A stretch of 64,000 nucleotides of DNA from GCA-003244245 sp050700055 (GTDB taxonomy: Bacteria; Actinomycetota; Actinomycetes; Mycobacteriales; Pseudonocardiaceae): contig JBOHGE010000026.1 in NCBI GenBank assembly GCA_050700055.1, positions 13,529 to 77,528 on the forward strand. The letters run 5' to 3'. The notes under the pieces are model-generated. The model did no database searches. It worked only from the letters and a program-made list of their open reading frames with translations, and was not told the origin of the DNA. Position numbers and translations under genes: made by a program. Below are positions 11,801 to 22,400 of the stretch, piece after piece; the first letter of the stretch is position 1, and each line of letters starts with the position of its first letter.

Positions 11801-14800
11801 GGTCGAACTCGGGCACCGGCAGCGCGCGGCGATCCAATTTGCCATGGGGGGTCAACGGCAACGCGTCGAGCACCATCACCGCGGCGGGCACCATGTAGTC
11901 GGGCAACCGCTCACCCAGAAACTCCCGCAGCACACCGGTTCGGCAACCATCGCCGTCGGCCACCACATAACCGACCAGCCGCGTGTCGCCGGGCCGGTCC
12001 TGGTGGGTGACGACCGCCGACTGCGCGACCTGTGGATGTGCGGTCAGCGCGGTCTCGATCTCGCCCAGCTCGACGCGGAAACCGCGGATCTTGACCTGAT
12101 CGTCGATCCGGCCGACGAACTCCAGGTTCCCGTCAGCACGCCAGCGAACCAGATCCCCGGTACGGTACATCCGCTCACCCGGCGGGCCGTACGGATCGGC
12201 GACGAACCGTTGCGCCGTCAACGCTGCCCGGTGTAGATAACCTCGCGCCAATCCCACCCCGGCGAGGTACAGCTCTCCGATCACCCCAGCAGGCACCAGC
12301 AGCAAGCCAGCGTCGAGGACGTAGGCCCGGATGTTGGTGATCGGGCGGCCGATCGGCGCGGGCAGTGGCCAGTCGTCGACGTCGGCGGGCAGGGTGTAAG
12401 CGGTGGCCGCATGGGTCTCGGTGGGACCGTAATGATTGTGCAAGCGCCGCCCAGGCTGACGGTGGTAAAACTCGTGCACCCGGTGGCTCAAGGTCAACGC
12501 CTCCCCGCCTTGAGCGATACGACGCAACCGGGCAAGATCACGACCATGCTCGATGGCGGCCTCGGCGAGCGCCTCGATCACCAGGTTCGGGGCGAACAGC
12601 TCCTGCACCTGGTACTGATCCAGCCAGTCCACCAATTGCTGGGCATCACGTCGCACCTCGTCGGGGGGAATCACCAAGGTCTTACCGAAGGCCAACGTGG
12701 ACAGGATCTCCTGCGCCGAGACATCGAAGCTGAGTGCGGTGAACTGCGCGATCCTGGTCCCGGGATCACCGCCGAGGGCACCGTGGTGCCACCGCAACAG
12801 GTTCATCAACCCGGCGACGGGCATCATCACGCCCTTGGGCGCCCCGGTGGAGCCCGAGGTGTAGATCACATACGCTGGATGCTGTGGACGCAGGCACGTG
12901 GTGCGGTCGGTATCGGTGGGATCGGTGTCCGGATACCCAGCCAGCAGCCCGACGGTGTCAGGATGATCGATCACCAAGCGGGGGATCGGACCGCGTCGCG
13001 GTAGCCCACCTTCCAGCAGCCTGCTGGTCAGCAGCAACGCCGGTCGCGCGTCCTCGAGCATGAAGGCAATCCGCGCCGCTGGGTAGTCCGGGTCCAGCGG
13101 CTGATAGCCCGCCCCCGCCTTGAGCACCGCCACCAACGCCACCACCAGTTGTGGTGAGCGGGGCAAGGCCAACGCCACAATGTGCTCCGGACCCACCCCA
13201 TGGGCGATCAACGCGTGCGCGAGCCGGTTGGCTTGCGCGTTGAGCTGGGCATACGACAACGTGGTGTCGCCGGAGATCACTGCGGCCGTGTCGGGTGTCG
13301 CCTTCACCTGGGTCTCGACCAGCACGGGCAAGCTGGCTTGGGAGACCTCGGCAGTGGTGTCGGGGTATTCAACCAGCAACCGGGCACGCTCGTCGGTGGA
13401 CAGGATGTCGATGCGGCTGATCGGCCGGTCGGGCTCCGCGACCGCGGCTTCCAACAACCGCACCCAGCGCGCCACGATTGCCTCGACCGTGGCCGGGTCG
13501 AACAGGTCCCTGGCGTATCCCACGACCCCGTCGATACCTTCGGGGGCCCCACCCACACCGCGCCGCTCGGACAGCGCAAAGGTCAGATCGAACTTGGCGA
13601 CGTCGGTGTCCACCGGGACGGAGGAGGCGTCCAGTCCGGGCAGGTTGAAGCCGTCCTCGGTGGCGTTCTGCACCACCAGCATGACCTGGAACAGCGGGTG
13701 GCGGGCCAGCGAGCGGACCGGATTGACGACCTCAACCAAGTACTCGAACGGCACGTCCTGATGTGCATACGCCGCCAGCGCGGTCTCCCGCGCCCGGGCT
13801 ACCAGCTGCTGGAAGGTGGGATTTCCCGAGGTGTCGGTACGCAACACCAGGGTGTTGACGAAGAACCCCACCAAATCATCCAGGGCTTGATCGGTGCGTC
13901 CCGCGATCGGGGACCCGATCGGGATGTCGACACCCGCGCCCAGGCGGGACAACAGCGCGGCCAGCCCGGCCTGCAAGGCCATGAACACACTCGCCCCGAC
14001 GCGGCGGGCCAGGCTTACCAACCCCCGGTGCAGCTGCGCGTCCAAGCGCATCTCGACCAGACCACCGTAGTAAGACGCCACCACCGGGCGCGGCCGGTCG
14101 GTGGGCAGCGCTAGCTGCTCAGGCAGCTCAGCCAGCGCCCTAGTCCAGTAAGCCACCTCAGCGGCGAACAAACTGTCCGGATCGGCTTCGTCGCCGAGTA
14201 GTTGGTGTTGCCACAGTGTGTAGTCGACATACTGCACCGGCAACGGCGCCCACCCCGGCGCCGCACCCCGACAACGGGTGGTATAGGCCACAGCCAGATC
14301 CCGCGACAGTGGGCCCATTGAGGCGCCATCACCAGCGATGTGATGCATCAAGACCAGCAGCACATGCTCATCCGGTGCCAGCGCGAACAGCTCGGCGCGC
14401 ACCGGTGGCTCGGCACCCAGATCGAACCCATACCGCGCCGCCGCCGCCAACCTTCCCGGCAGATCTGCCTCGGTTGTCTCAGTGACGCGCAGCGCCGGGC
14501 AGGCGCTCTGCACGTCTAAGACTGATTGACATGGCACGCCCTCCACCTGAGTGAACACCGTGCGTAGCGTTTCGTGCCGAGTTACCACGTCGCCCAACGC
14601 AGCCTGCAACGCCGGACGGTCCAGCTTCCCAGACAGGCGCAACGCCAAGGGCATGTTGTAGGTGGCGCTGGTGCCTTCCATCTGGTGCAGGAACCACAGC
14701 CGGCGCTGGGCGAACGACAACGGCACCACATCCGGACGCTCATGCCGCGTCAACGTCAGCTTGGCCGGCCCGGCGTCGGCCAGCCGTGCGGCGATACCAG

Positions 14801-16406
14801 CCACCGTGGGGGTCTCGAACAGCGCCCGCAGCTCCAATTCCACACCCAACGTGGCCCGCACCCGGGCAACCAAACGGGTGGCCAGCAGCGAATGCCCACC
14901 CAGGTCGAAAAAGTTATCGTCGACACCCACGTGGGGCACGCCAAGCACCTCGGCGAACAACTCGCACAACAGCTGTTCTTGTGGTGTCCTGGGCGCTCGA
15001 CCGGTGTTGGCAGAGCTGAGCTCGGGTACCGGCAACGCGTCGCGATCCAGTTTGCCATTCGGCGTCAACGGCAGCGCGTCCACCACCACAAACGCCGCGG
15101 GCACCATGTAGTTGGGTAACCGCTGACGCAGAAACTCCTGCAAAGAACCCGACTGCAGACTATTGCCGGCAGCCACCACATAGGCTACCAGCCGTCGATC
15201 GCCGGGCCGATCTTCCCGAACAATGGCCGCCGCCTGCGCGACGTCGTGATGCGCTTCGAGAATGGTTTCGATCTCGCCTGGCTCGATCCGGAAACCGCGA
15301 ATCTTGACCTGATCGTCAGTGCGACCAACGAACTCCAGGTCCCCATCGAGCCGCCAACGAACCAGATCGCCCGTCCGGTACATCCGCCCGGCTGGGATAC
15401 CAAACGGATCCGCGACAAACCGCTCTGCAGTCAACCCGGGTCGGCGCAGGTAGCCGCGCGCCAACCCGGCCCCGGCGAGATACAACTCTCCCGCCACCCC
15501 TGGGGCCACCAGCTGCAGGGCAGCATCAAGCACGTATACCTGGGTATTCGCAATGGGCCGACCAAGTACCGGACGTAGCGAGTGATTTACCCAAGCTGTG
15601 AGTGCGGTGACTGTGTATTCAGTCGGCCCATAGGCGTTGATTCCCTTTACTCCATGCACCGAGCGCAGCCGGTCCCACAACTGATCAGAAACAGCTTCTC
15701 CGCCTAGCACCACCACCGTCGGCCGCCACCGGCCGTCATCCAGTAATCCGTGAGAGATCAGCAGCTGCGCATAAGACGGCGTAACGTCGACATAATCGAT
15801 GCGCTGCGCATCAACGTAGGCAACCAACCTATTCGGATCGGTCAACGTCACCTCATCGACAACATGCACCTCATGACCAGCGAGCATCCACACCAGCTGA
15901 TCCCACGACGCATCGAACGAAAAAGGTGACGTGTGTGCAACCCGCAGCCGACGACCCCCCACGTTCACCATCATCGGCGCGAACACGCTCTCATGACGAC
16001 TGGAGAACAAATTGGCGATACCGTGGTGGCACGCCACCACACCTTTTGGTTGGCCGGTGGAGCCCGACGTGTAAATCACATACGCCGGATGCTGAGGTCT
16101 GAGACAAACGGTGCGGTCGGTGTCAGTGGGATCGCTGTCGGGGCACTCACCGAGCACCTTGACGGTGTCGGGATGATCGGTCACCAGCCGGGGGATCGGA
16201 TCGCTGTCCGGCAGTTCACCATCGAGCAGCGTGCTGGTCAGTAGCAGCACCGGTCGTGCGTCGTCGAGCATGAAGGTGATCCGCGCCCCGGGATAATTCA
16301 GGTCCAGCGGCAGGTAGCCCGCCCCGGCCTTGAGCACCCCCAAGATCGCGACGATCATGTCCGCCGAGCGAGGGAGGGCTAACGCCACAATCTGCTCAGG
16401 ACCCAC
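8811..16406 (-). CDS. NRPS line 2, middle fragment: A(basic?)-PCP-C-A(Pro-like)-PCP-C-A(Val)
   Basis: Middle part of the line 2 synthetase. It opens inside an A domain just after its A1 region. The core around residues 160-270 (FDASWDQ, then NAYGPTE) gives DADDVGAVT. Acidic residues at positions 239 and 278 suggest a basic substrate such as Arg, Lys or Orn, but I know no exact match. PCP and C follow, then an A domain at about 1000-1490 with DVQFAGHAA, close to proline codes (DVQ at the first three positions and H322). After PCP and C comes an A domain with DAYWWGGTF (Val-like). That last domain runs out of frame: the final residues, about 23, are frameshifted and the frame stops at 8811, whereas the true continuation is the next frame. 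The 5' end is also artificial: the same A domain begins in the frame starting at 24280 and is broken near 16408. Read together, 10-24280 is one gene of about 24.3 kb. Confidence 0.92.
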   Translation of the reverse strand: MGPEQIVALALPRSADMIVAILGVLKAGAGYLPLDLNYPGARITFMLDDARPVLLLTSTLLDGELPDSDPIPRLVTDHPDTVKVLGECPDSDPTDTDRTVCLRPQHPAYVIYTSGSTGQPKGVVACHHGIANLFSSRHESVFAPMMVNVGGRRLRVAHTSPFSFDASWDQLVWMLAGHEVHVVDEVTLTDPNRLVAYVDAQRIDYVDVTPSYAQLLISHGLLDDGRWRPTVVVLGGEAVSDQLWDRLRSVHGVKGINAYGPTEYTVTALTAWVNHSLRPVLGRPIANTQVYVLDAALQLVAPGVAGELYLAGAGLARGYLRRPGLTAERFVADPFGIPAGRMYRTGDLVRWRLDGDLEFVGRTDDQVKIRGFRIEPGEIETILEAHHDVAQAAAIVREDRPGDRRLVAYVVAAGNSLQSGSLQEFLRQRLPNYMVPAAFVVVDALPLTPNGKLDRDALPVPELSSANTGRAPRTPQEQLLCELFAEVLGVPHVGVDDNFFDLGGHSLLATRLVARVRATLGVELELRALFETPTVAGIAARLADAGPAKLTLTRHERPDVVPLSFAQRRLWFLHQMEGTSATYNMPLALRLSGKLDRPALQAALGDVVTRHETLRTVFTQVEGVPCQSVLDVQSACPALRVTETTEADLPGRLAAAARYGFDLGAEPPVRAELFALAPDEHVLLVLMHHIAGDGASMGPLSRDLAVAYTTRCRGAAPGWAPLPVQYVDYTLWQHQLLGDEADPDSLFAAEVAYWTRALAELPEQLALPTDRPRPVVASYYGGLVEMRLDAQLHRGLVSLARRVGASVFMALQAGLAALLSRLGAGVDIPIGSPIAGRTDQALDDLVGFFVNTLVLRTDTSGNPTFQQLVARARETALAAYAHQDVPFEYLVEVVNPVRSLARHPLFQVMLVVQNATEDGFNLPGLDASSVPVDTDVAKFDLTFALSERRGVGGAPEGIDGVVGYARDLFDPATVEAIVARWVRLLEAAVAEPDRPISRIDILSTDERARLLVEYPDTTAEVSQASLPVLVETQVKATPDTAAVISGDTTLSYAQLNAQANRLAHALIAHGVGPEHIVALALPRSPQLVVALVAVLKAGAGYQPLDPDYPAARIAFMLEDARPALLLTSRLLEGGLPRRGPIPRLVIDHPDTVGLLAGYPDTDPTDTDRTTCLRPQHPAYVIYTSGSTGAPKGVMMPVAGLMNLLRWHHGALGGDPGTRIAQFTALSFDVSAQEILSTLAFGKTLVIPPDEVRRDAQQLVDWLDQYQVQELFAPNLVIEALAEAAIEHGRDLARLRRIAQGGEALTLSHRVHEFYHRQPGRRLHNHYGPTETHAATAYTLPADVDDWPLPAPIGRPITNIRAYVLDAGLLLVPAGVIGELYLAGVGLARGYLHRAALTAQRFVADPYGPPGERMYRTGDLVRWRADGNLEFVGRIDDQVKIRGFRVELGEIETALTAHPQVAQSAVVTHQDRPGDTRLVGYVVADGDGCRTGVLREFLGERLPDYMVPAAVMVLDALPLTPHGKLDRRALPVPEFDRAGTGRAPRTPQEQLLCDLFAEVLGLAGVGIDDDFFDLGGHSLLATRLIARIRASFDVELQLRALFETPTPAQLAARLDDAAPARLALTSSERPDVVPLSFAQRRLWFLHQMEGPSATYNMPLALRLSGELDQQALQDALGDVVARHEILRTVFPHLDGVPSQQVQDARTARPQLTIIYPNHTELPALLTAAAHNGFDLATEIPVRAELFVLAPDEHVLLVLVHHIAADGWSLGPLSADLAAAYAARCRGEEPGWAPLPVQYADYTLWQHRLLGDQADPDSLFATQLAYWTDTLSGLPEQLQLPTDRPRPARASYRGGLVTVALDAGLHQGLRELARRGGASVFMVLQAGLAALLHRLGAGDDVAVGSPIAGRTDQALDDLVGFFVNTLVLRTDVSGNPSFAELLARVRETALAAYAHQDVPFEYLVEVLNPARSLARHPLFQIMLALQNAPDINFALPGLDTSFVPAPTATARMDLSISLAERRGLDGNPEGIHGVVEYASDLFDPATIETMLVRWTRLLHAAVADPDRSISRIEIVSAQERQRVLVDYNNVAAPVPAGSLAGLFEAQVRATPEAVAVVCGDVELSYAQLNARANQLARRLVAGGVGRESAVGVLLERSVDLVVTILAVVKAGGVYVPLDARYPLARMTLVLAETTAAVLVTDRVMRAGRVPDCGQVIVVDASPTVTARDPGDLGIRCDPGQLAYVMYTSGSTGAPKGIGVTHRDVVELAADPCWHGGAHQRVLLHSPHAFDASTYEVWVPLLSGGQIVVAPPGELDIPTLEQTIVGHQVTGLWLTADLFGVLAEQCPDCFTGVRQVWTGGDVVSGVAVARVLDACLATTVINGYGPTETTTFAAHHVMRAPYDPTPTVPIGRPMANTRLYVLDARLEPSPVGVAGELYIAGAGLARGYLHQPTLTAPRFVADPHGPAGTRMYRTGDLACWNTEGNLEFLGRADDQVKIRGFRIEPAEIQTVLTTHPTSRRQQSSFGRTDPEKSG
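11338..11927. repeat. 590-bp direct repeat, copy 2 (PCP and C start)
   Basis: Identical partner of 3758-4347. It lies between the Pro-like module and the C domain that serves the following Val-like module, and the other copy precedes the C domain of the last Val-like module. The exact match across a long coding block suggests a recent copying event. Confidence 0.85.
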
Positions 16407-19400
16407 ACCCGGCGAATCAACATATGTGCCAACTGGTTGGCTTTGACGTTCAGTTGCGCATACGACAGTGTGTTGCCGCCGAACACCACTGCCACCGCCT
16501 CAGGTGTGGCCTGCACCTGAGTTTCAAACAACACCGGCAGGCCGGCCCGGACCACCGGGCCGGCGGTGTCGTTGCACTCGACCAGCAACTGGGCACGCTC
16601 TTCGGCGGAGAGGATGTCGATCCGACTGATCGGGCGATCTGGATCAGCAACCATTGCGTCCAGCAGATGCACCCACCGAGCGCAGATCGTTTCGATAGTG
16701 GCGGGGTCGAACAGATCGCAGGCGTACTCGACGAACCCGTCAATGCCTTCTGGGCTGCCATCCGGGCCGCGCCGCTCACTGAGACCGAAGGACAGATCAA
16801 ACTTAGCGGTCCCCATCGACACCGGCACGGCGGACACTGACAGACCGGGCAGCTCGAAGCCGGCCTCGGGAACGTTTTGCAATGCCAGCATCACCTGGAA
16901 CAGCGGGTGGTGCGCTAATGACCGGACTGGATTGAGGACTTCGACGAGGTATTCGAACGGTACGTCCTGCGCCGCATACGCCGAGAGCGCGGTCTCCCGT
17001 ACCCGGGCGAGTAGTTGCGCGAAGGTGGGGTCTCCCGAGGTGTCGGTGCGCAGTACCAGGGTGTTGACGAAAAACCCGACGAGGTCGTCCAGCGCTTGGT
17101 CGGTGCGCCCGGCGATCGGACTGCCCACCGGGATGTCGCTGCCCGCGCCCAGCCGGGACAACAATGCGGCCAGCCCGGTCGCAAGCACCATGAACACACT
17201 CGCGCCGCCACGGCTGGCTAGCTCACGCACACCGCGGTGCAATGCCGGGTCCAGCCGGACTGCCAGGTAATCGCCGCGGTAGGAGGCTACCGCCGCCCGG
17301 GGGCGGTCGGTGGGCAGCGTCAGCCGCTCCGGCAGCCCACCCAGCGTATCGGTCCAGTGGGTTACCTGCGTGGTGAACAAGCTGTCGGAGTCGGTGTGGT
17401 CGCCGAGCAGTTGGTGCTGCCAGAGCGTGTAGTCGGCATAGTGGACCGGTAACGGCCCCCATGCCGGCGCCGCACCCCGACAACGGGTGGTATAGGCCAT
17501 GGCCAGGTCCCGCGACAGTGGGCCCATCGAGGCGCCATCACCAGCGATGTGATGCATCAAGACCAGCAGCACGTGCTCATCCGGTGCCAACGTGAACAAC
17601 TCAGCGCGTACCGGCGGCGCAGCGGCAACGTCGAACGTGTACTGCGCCGCTCTGGTCAACACCTCTGCCAGCTCGGTCTCGTCGGTGTGGGTGACCCTCA
17701 GCTGGGGATAGGCCGCCTCGACGTCGAGGACCTGCTGGTAGGGCACGCCCTCGAGGTGGGGGAAAATCGTGCGGAGAGTTTCGTGGCGGGCCACCACATC
17801 CGCGAGTGCGGCCTGCAACGCAGGACGGTCCAACTCCCCGCGCAGGCGCAATGCGAGGGGGACGTTGTAGGCGGAGCTGGGGCCTTCCATGTGGTGCAGG
17901 AACCACAGCCGGCGTTGCGCGAACGACAAGGGCACCACGTCAGGGCGCTCACACCGGGTCAATGCCAACCGCGCCTGCCTGGCGCCGTCCAGGTGCGCGG
18001 TCAGCCCGGCCACGGTGGGGGTCTCGAACAGCGCACGTAATTCCAGCTCGACGCCTAGTGTGGCGCGTATCTGGGCGATGAGGCGGGTGGCCAGCAGCGA
18101 GTGTCCACCCAGATCGAAGAAGTCGTCCTCGACACCGACTGCGGCGAGGCCCAGCACCTCAGCGAACAGCTCGCCCAGTAACTGCTCTTGGGGTGTTCTG
18201 GCCGCTCGGCCGGCGCTGGCCAAGCCGTATTCGGGGACCGGTAGCGCGGCACGGTCGAGTTTGCCGTTGGGTGTTAACGGCAACGCGTCCAACACCACGA
18301 ACGCCGTGGGCACCAGGTACTCGGGCAGATGCTGGCGCAGATAACCGCGCAACACGTCGGGCCGGGGAGCGCTGCCCGCAGTGGGTACGACATACCCGAC
18401 CAGGTGCTGGTCGTCGGGACGATCTTGGCGAGCGATGACCGCGGTGTGCGCAACGTCGGGGTGCTCGCCGAGCACGACCTCGATTTCGCCGGGCTCGATG
18501 CGGAACCCACGGATTTTGACTTGGTTGTCGGCGCGACCGGCGAACTCCAGGCTCCCGTCGTCTCGCCAGCGGCCCAGATCGCCGCTGCGGTACATACGGA
18601 TGCCTGGTGGCCCGTAGGGGTCGGCGACGAACCGCGCAGCCGTCAGGTCTGGTTGATTCGCATAGCCTCGGGCCAAGACCGCTCCGGTGATGTACAGCTC
18701 ACCCGCCACACCCGGCGCCACCAGCTGCAGACCAGGATCAAGCACGTACACCCGGGTGTTGGCCATGGGGCGGCCCATCGGCGGCGGCGTGTGCGTCCTG
18801 GCTGGCACCGGGTCGCTCATGGTCATGCACACGGTGGTTTCGGTGGGACCGTAGGCGTTGATCATCTGCCGGTTCGCGGACCAGTTGGTGAACAGGTCGA
18901 GCGGGCATCGGTCGCCTCCCACGATCAACGTCTGGAAGCCCGGCAGGTCGGTGAGTGGCACGCTAGCCAGCACCGCCGGAGGGATAAAGGCGTGGTTAAC
19001 GCCCTGGTCGGCGATGAAACCGGCAAGGGCCGCACCCGCGAGGGGCCCTGGGGAGGGGATAACCAAAGCAGCTCCGGCCGCGAATGCCATGAGCAATTCC
19101 ATGACGGAGGCGTCGAAACTGGGTGAGGATAATTGCAGGACCCGGCTGTCGGCGCTGATCTCGAGTCGTTGGATTTGTCCGGTGGCGAAATTGGCGATGC
19201 CGCCGTGGCAGACCACCACGCCTTTGGGTCGGCCGGTGGAGCCCGAGGTGTACATCACATACGCGGGATGCTGCGACGCCAAATCAGTGATGCGGTCGGT
19301 ATCGGTGGGGTCGGTGTCCGCGCTGTTGGCCAGCACCGCCACGGTGTCGGGGGCGTCGAGCACCAGCCGGGTGGTTGAGCCGGTGTCCGGCAGGCCGTGT

Positions 19401-22400
19401 TCGGTCTGGGTGTTGGTGAGCAGGAGCACCGGTTGTGCGCCGTAGAGCATGAGCTCGATCCGCGCTGGCGGATAGTCGGGGTCTACAGGGAGGTAGCCGG
19501 CTCCGGTTTTGAGGACCGCCAGGATCGACACGATCAGCTCCGCCGAACGAGACAACGCCAACGCGACGATGTGCTCGGGGCCTATGCCACGGGCGATCAG
19601 GATGTGGGCAAGCTGGTTGGCCTTGGCGTTGAGCTGGGTGTAGGTCAGGGTGGTGTCCTCGAACACCACCGCCACCGCCGTGGGGGTGGCCTGGACTTGG
19701 GCCTGGAACAGCGCGGGCACGCTGGGTGGAATCGGATAGGCGGTGTCGTTGTAATCGGCCAGCAACCGGTGACGCTCTGTGGCAGAGAGGATGTCAATCC
19801 GGCTGATCGGCCGGTCTGGATCAGCAATCACCGCCTCGAGCAGCCGCACCCACCGGGCGAAAATCTTTTCGACCGAGGCAGGATCGAACAGATCGCTGGC
19901 GTACTCGGCGACTCCGTCGATGCCTTCCGGGCTGCCGTGCGGGCCGCGCCGTTCGGACAGGACGAAGGCGAGGTCAAGTTTGGCGGTGCCAGTCCGCACC
20001 AGGATGGGACGGGTGCGCAGTCTGGGTAGCTCGAAATCGGCCCGCTGGGAGTTCTGCAGCGAGAGCATGATTTGACACAGCGGATGGTGCGCCAGCGACC
20101 GAGCTGGGTTGAGGACCTCGACGAGGTATTCGAAGGGCACGTCTTGGTGGGCGTACGCTGACAGTGCGGTCTCGCGCACCTGGGAGAGCAGCTGCGTAAA
20201 GGTGGGATCGCCGGAGGTGTTGGTGCGCAGCACCAGCGTGTTGACGAAAAATCCTACGAGATCATCCAACGTCTGATCGGTACGCCCGGCAATCGGGCTT
20301 CCCACCGCAATATCGCTGCCCGCCCCCAGCCGGGACAACAGCGCGGCCAACGCGGCCTGCAACACCATGAACACACTCGCCCCACCGCGGCGGGCCAGAC
20401 TCACCAACCCTTGATGCAATCGTGCGTCCAGACACACCTCGACCACATCACCGCGGTAGGACGCTGTCGCCGGGCGGGGGCGATCGGTGGGCAGATCCAA
20501 CTGTTCGGGCAGCCCGGCCAATTCCTCGATCCAGTAGGCCGCCTGACGGGTGAACAGGCTGTCGGGGTCGGCCTCGTCGCCGAACAGCCGGTGCTGCCAC
20601 AACGCGTAGTCGACGTACTGGACCGGCAACGGCGCCCACCCCGGCGCTTCGCCCCGGCAGCGCGCCGCATACGCTCGAGCCACATCGTGTGACAGGGAGC
20701 CCATCGAGGCGCCGTCACCGGCAATGTGGTGCACCACGATCAGCAGCACATGCTCCTCGGGTGCCAGCGTGAACAGTTCAGCTCGTAGCGGTGGCTGGGT
20801 GGCAAGATCGAACCCGGACCGGGCCGCCGCAGGCAATATTTCCGACAGCTCCGTCTCGGTGACATGGATGACGGGAAGCTGCGGGCAAGCAACCTCAGTG
20901 TCCAGGATTTGCTGGTAAGGCACACCGTCGACCTCTGGGAAGATCGTGCGCAAGCTTTCGTGGCGGGCCACCACGTCGCCAAATGCGGTGTGCAATACCT
21001 GACGGTCCAACTCCCCGGACATCCGTAGCGCGAGTGGAATGTTGTAGATGGAACTGAATCCATCTTTTTTGGGGCCTTCAAGCTGATGGAGGAACCACAG
21101 CCGGCGTTGCGCGAACGACAACGGCACCAGGTCTGGACGATTCTCACACCGCGTCAACGCCAGCCGCGCCTGCTCAGCGCTGCCTAGACAGGTGGCTAAC
21201 CCGGCCACCGTCGGAGTCTCGAATAGGTTGCGTAGTCCTAGTTCGACGTTGAGTGTGGTGCGTATTCGGGCGAGGAGGCGGGTGGCGAGCAGGGAGTGGC
21301 CGCCCAGGTCGAAGAAGTCGTCGTCGATGCCGATGCGGGGCAGGCAGAGTACTTCGGCGAACAGGTCACCTAAGAGTTGTTCCTGGGGTGTTCTGGGTCC
21401 CCGGTGGGTGGTGGCGCTGGGTTCGGGGGTGGGGAGTGCGTGGTGGTCAAGTTTGCCGTGGGGCGTCAGCGGTAATGCGTCGAGCGTCACGAATGCTGCC
21501 GGGAGCATGTAGTCGGGTAGGTGGGAGCGGAGGTAGTCGCGGAGCAGCTCTGGGGTGAGTGTGGTGTCGGTGGTGGGAACGAGGTAGGCGACTAGCCGCT
21601 TTTCTCCGGGTTGGTCCTGCCGGGTGATGACTGCTGCGTGGGTGACGTCGGGGTGGGCGGCCAGCAGGGTCTGGATTTCGCCGGGTTCGATGCGGAAGCC
21701 GCGGATTTTGACTTGGTCGTCGGCACGGCCGAGGAATTCCAGGTCCCCGTCGGTGTTCCAGCGGGTCAGATCCCCGGTGCGGTACATCCGAGCCCCTGCT
21801 GGCCCGTAAGGATCAGCGACAAACCGTTGCGCGGTCAGCGCGCCCTGGTGCAGATAACCCCGGGCCACCCCCGCCCCGGCGATATACAACTCACCAACTA
21901 CCCCGACCGGGACCGGCCCCAACCCACCATCCAGCACATACAGCCGCGTGTTGGCCATCGGCCGCCCAATCGGCACCGACAGTCTCGGGTCATACGGTGC
22001 CCGCATCAGATGATGCGCGGCGAATGTCGTCGTCTCCGTGGGCCCATACCCATTAACCACCGTGGTCACCGGGCAGGCATCCAGCACTCGGGCGACCGCG
22101 ACGCCCGAAACCACATCCCCACCCGTCCAGACCTGACCCACCCCTGTGAAACACTCTGGGCACTGCTCGGCCATCACACCGAATAGGCCCGCCGTGAGCC
22201 ACAATCCGGTGACACGATGCTGGATGATTGCCTGTTCCAGGACCGGGATATCCAACTCGCCGGGTGGGGCCACCACGACCTGCCCCCCCGACAACAACGG
22301 CACCCACACCTCATAAGTCGAGGCATCAAAAGCATGCGGCGAATGCAGCAACACCCGCTGATGCCCACCACCACGCCAACACGGATCAGCCACCAACCCC

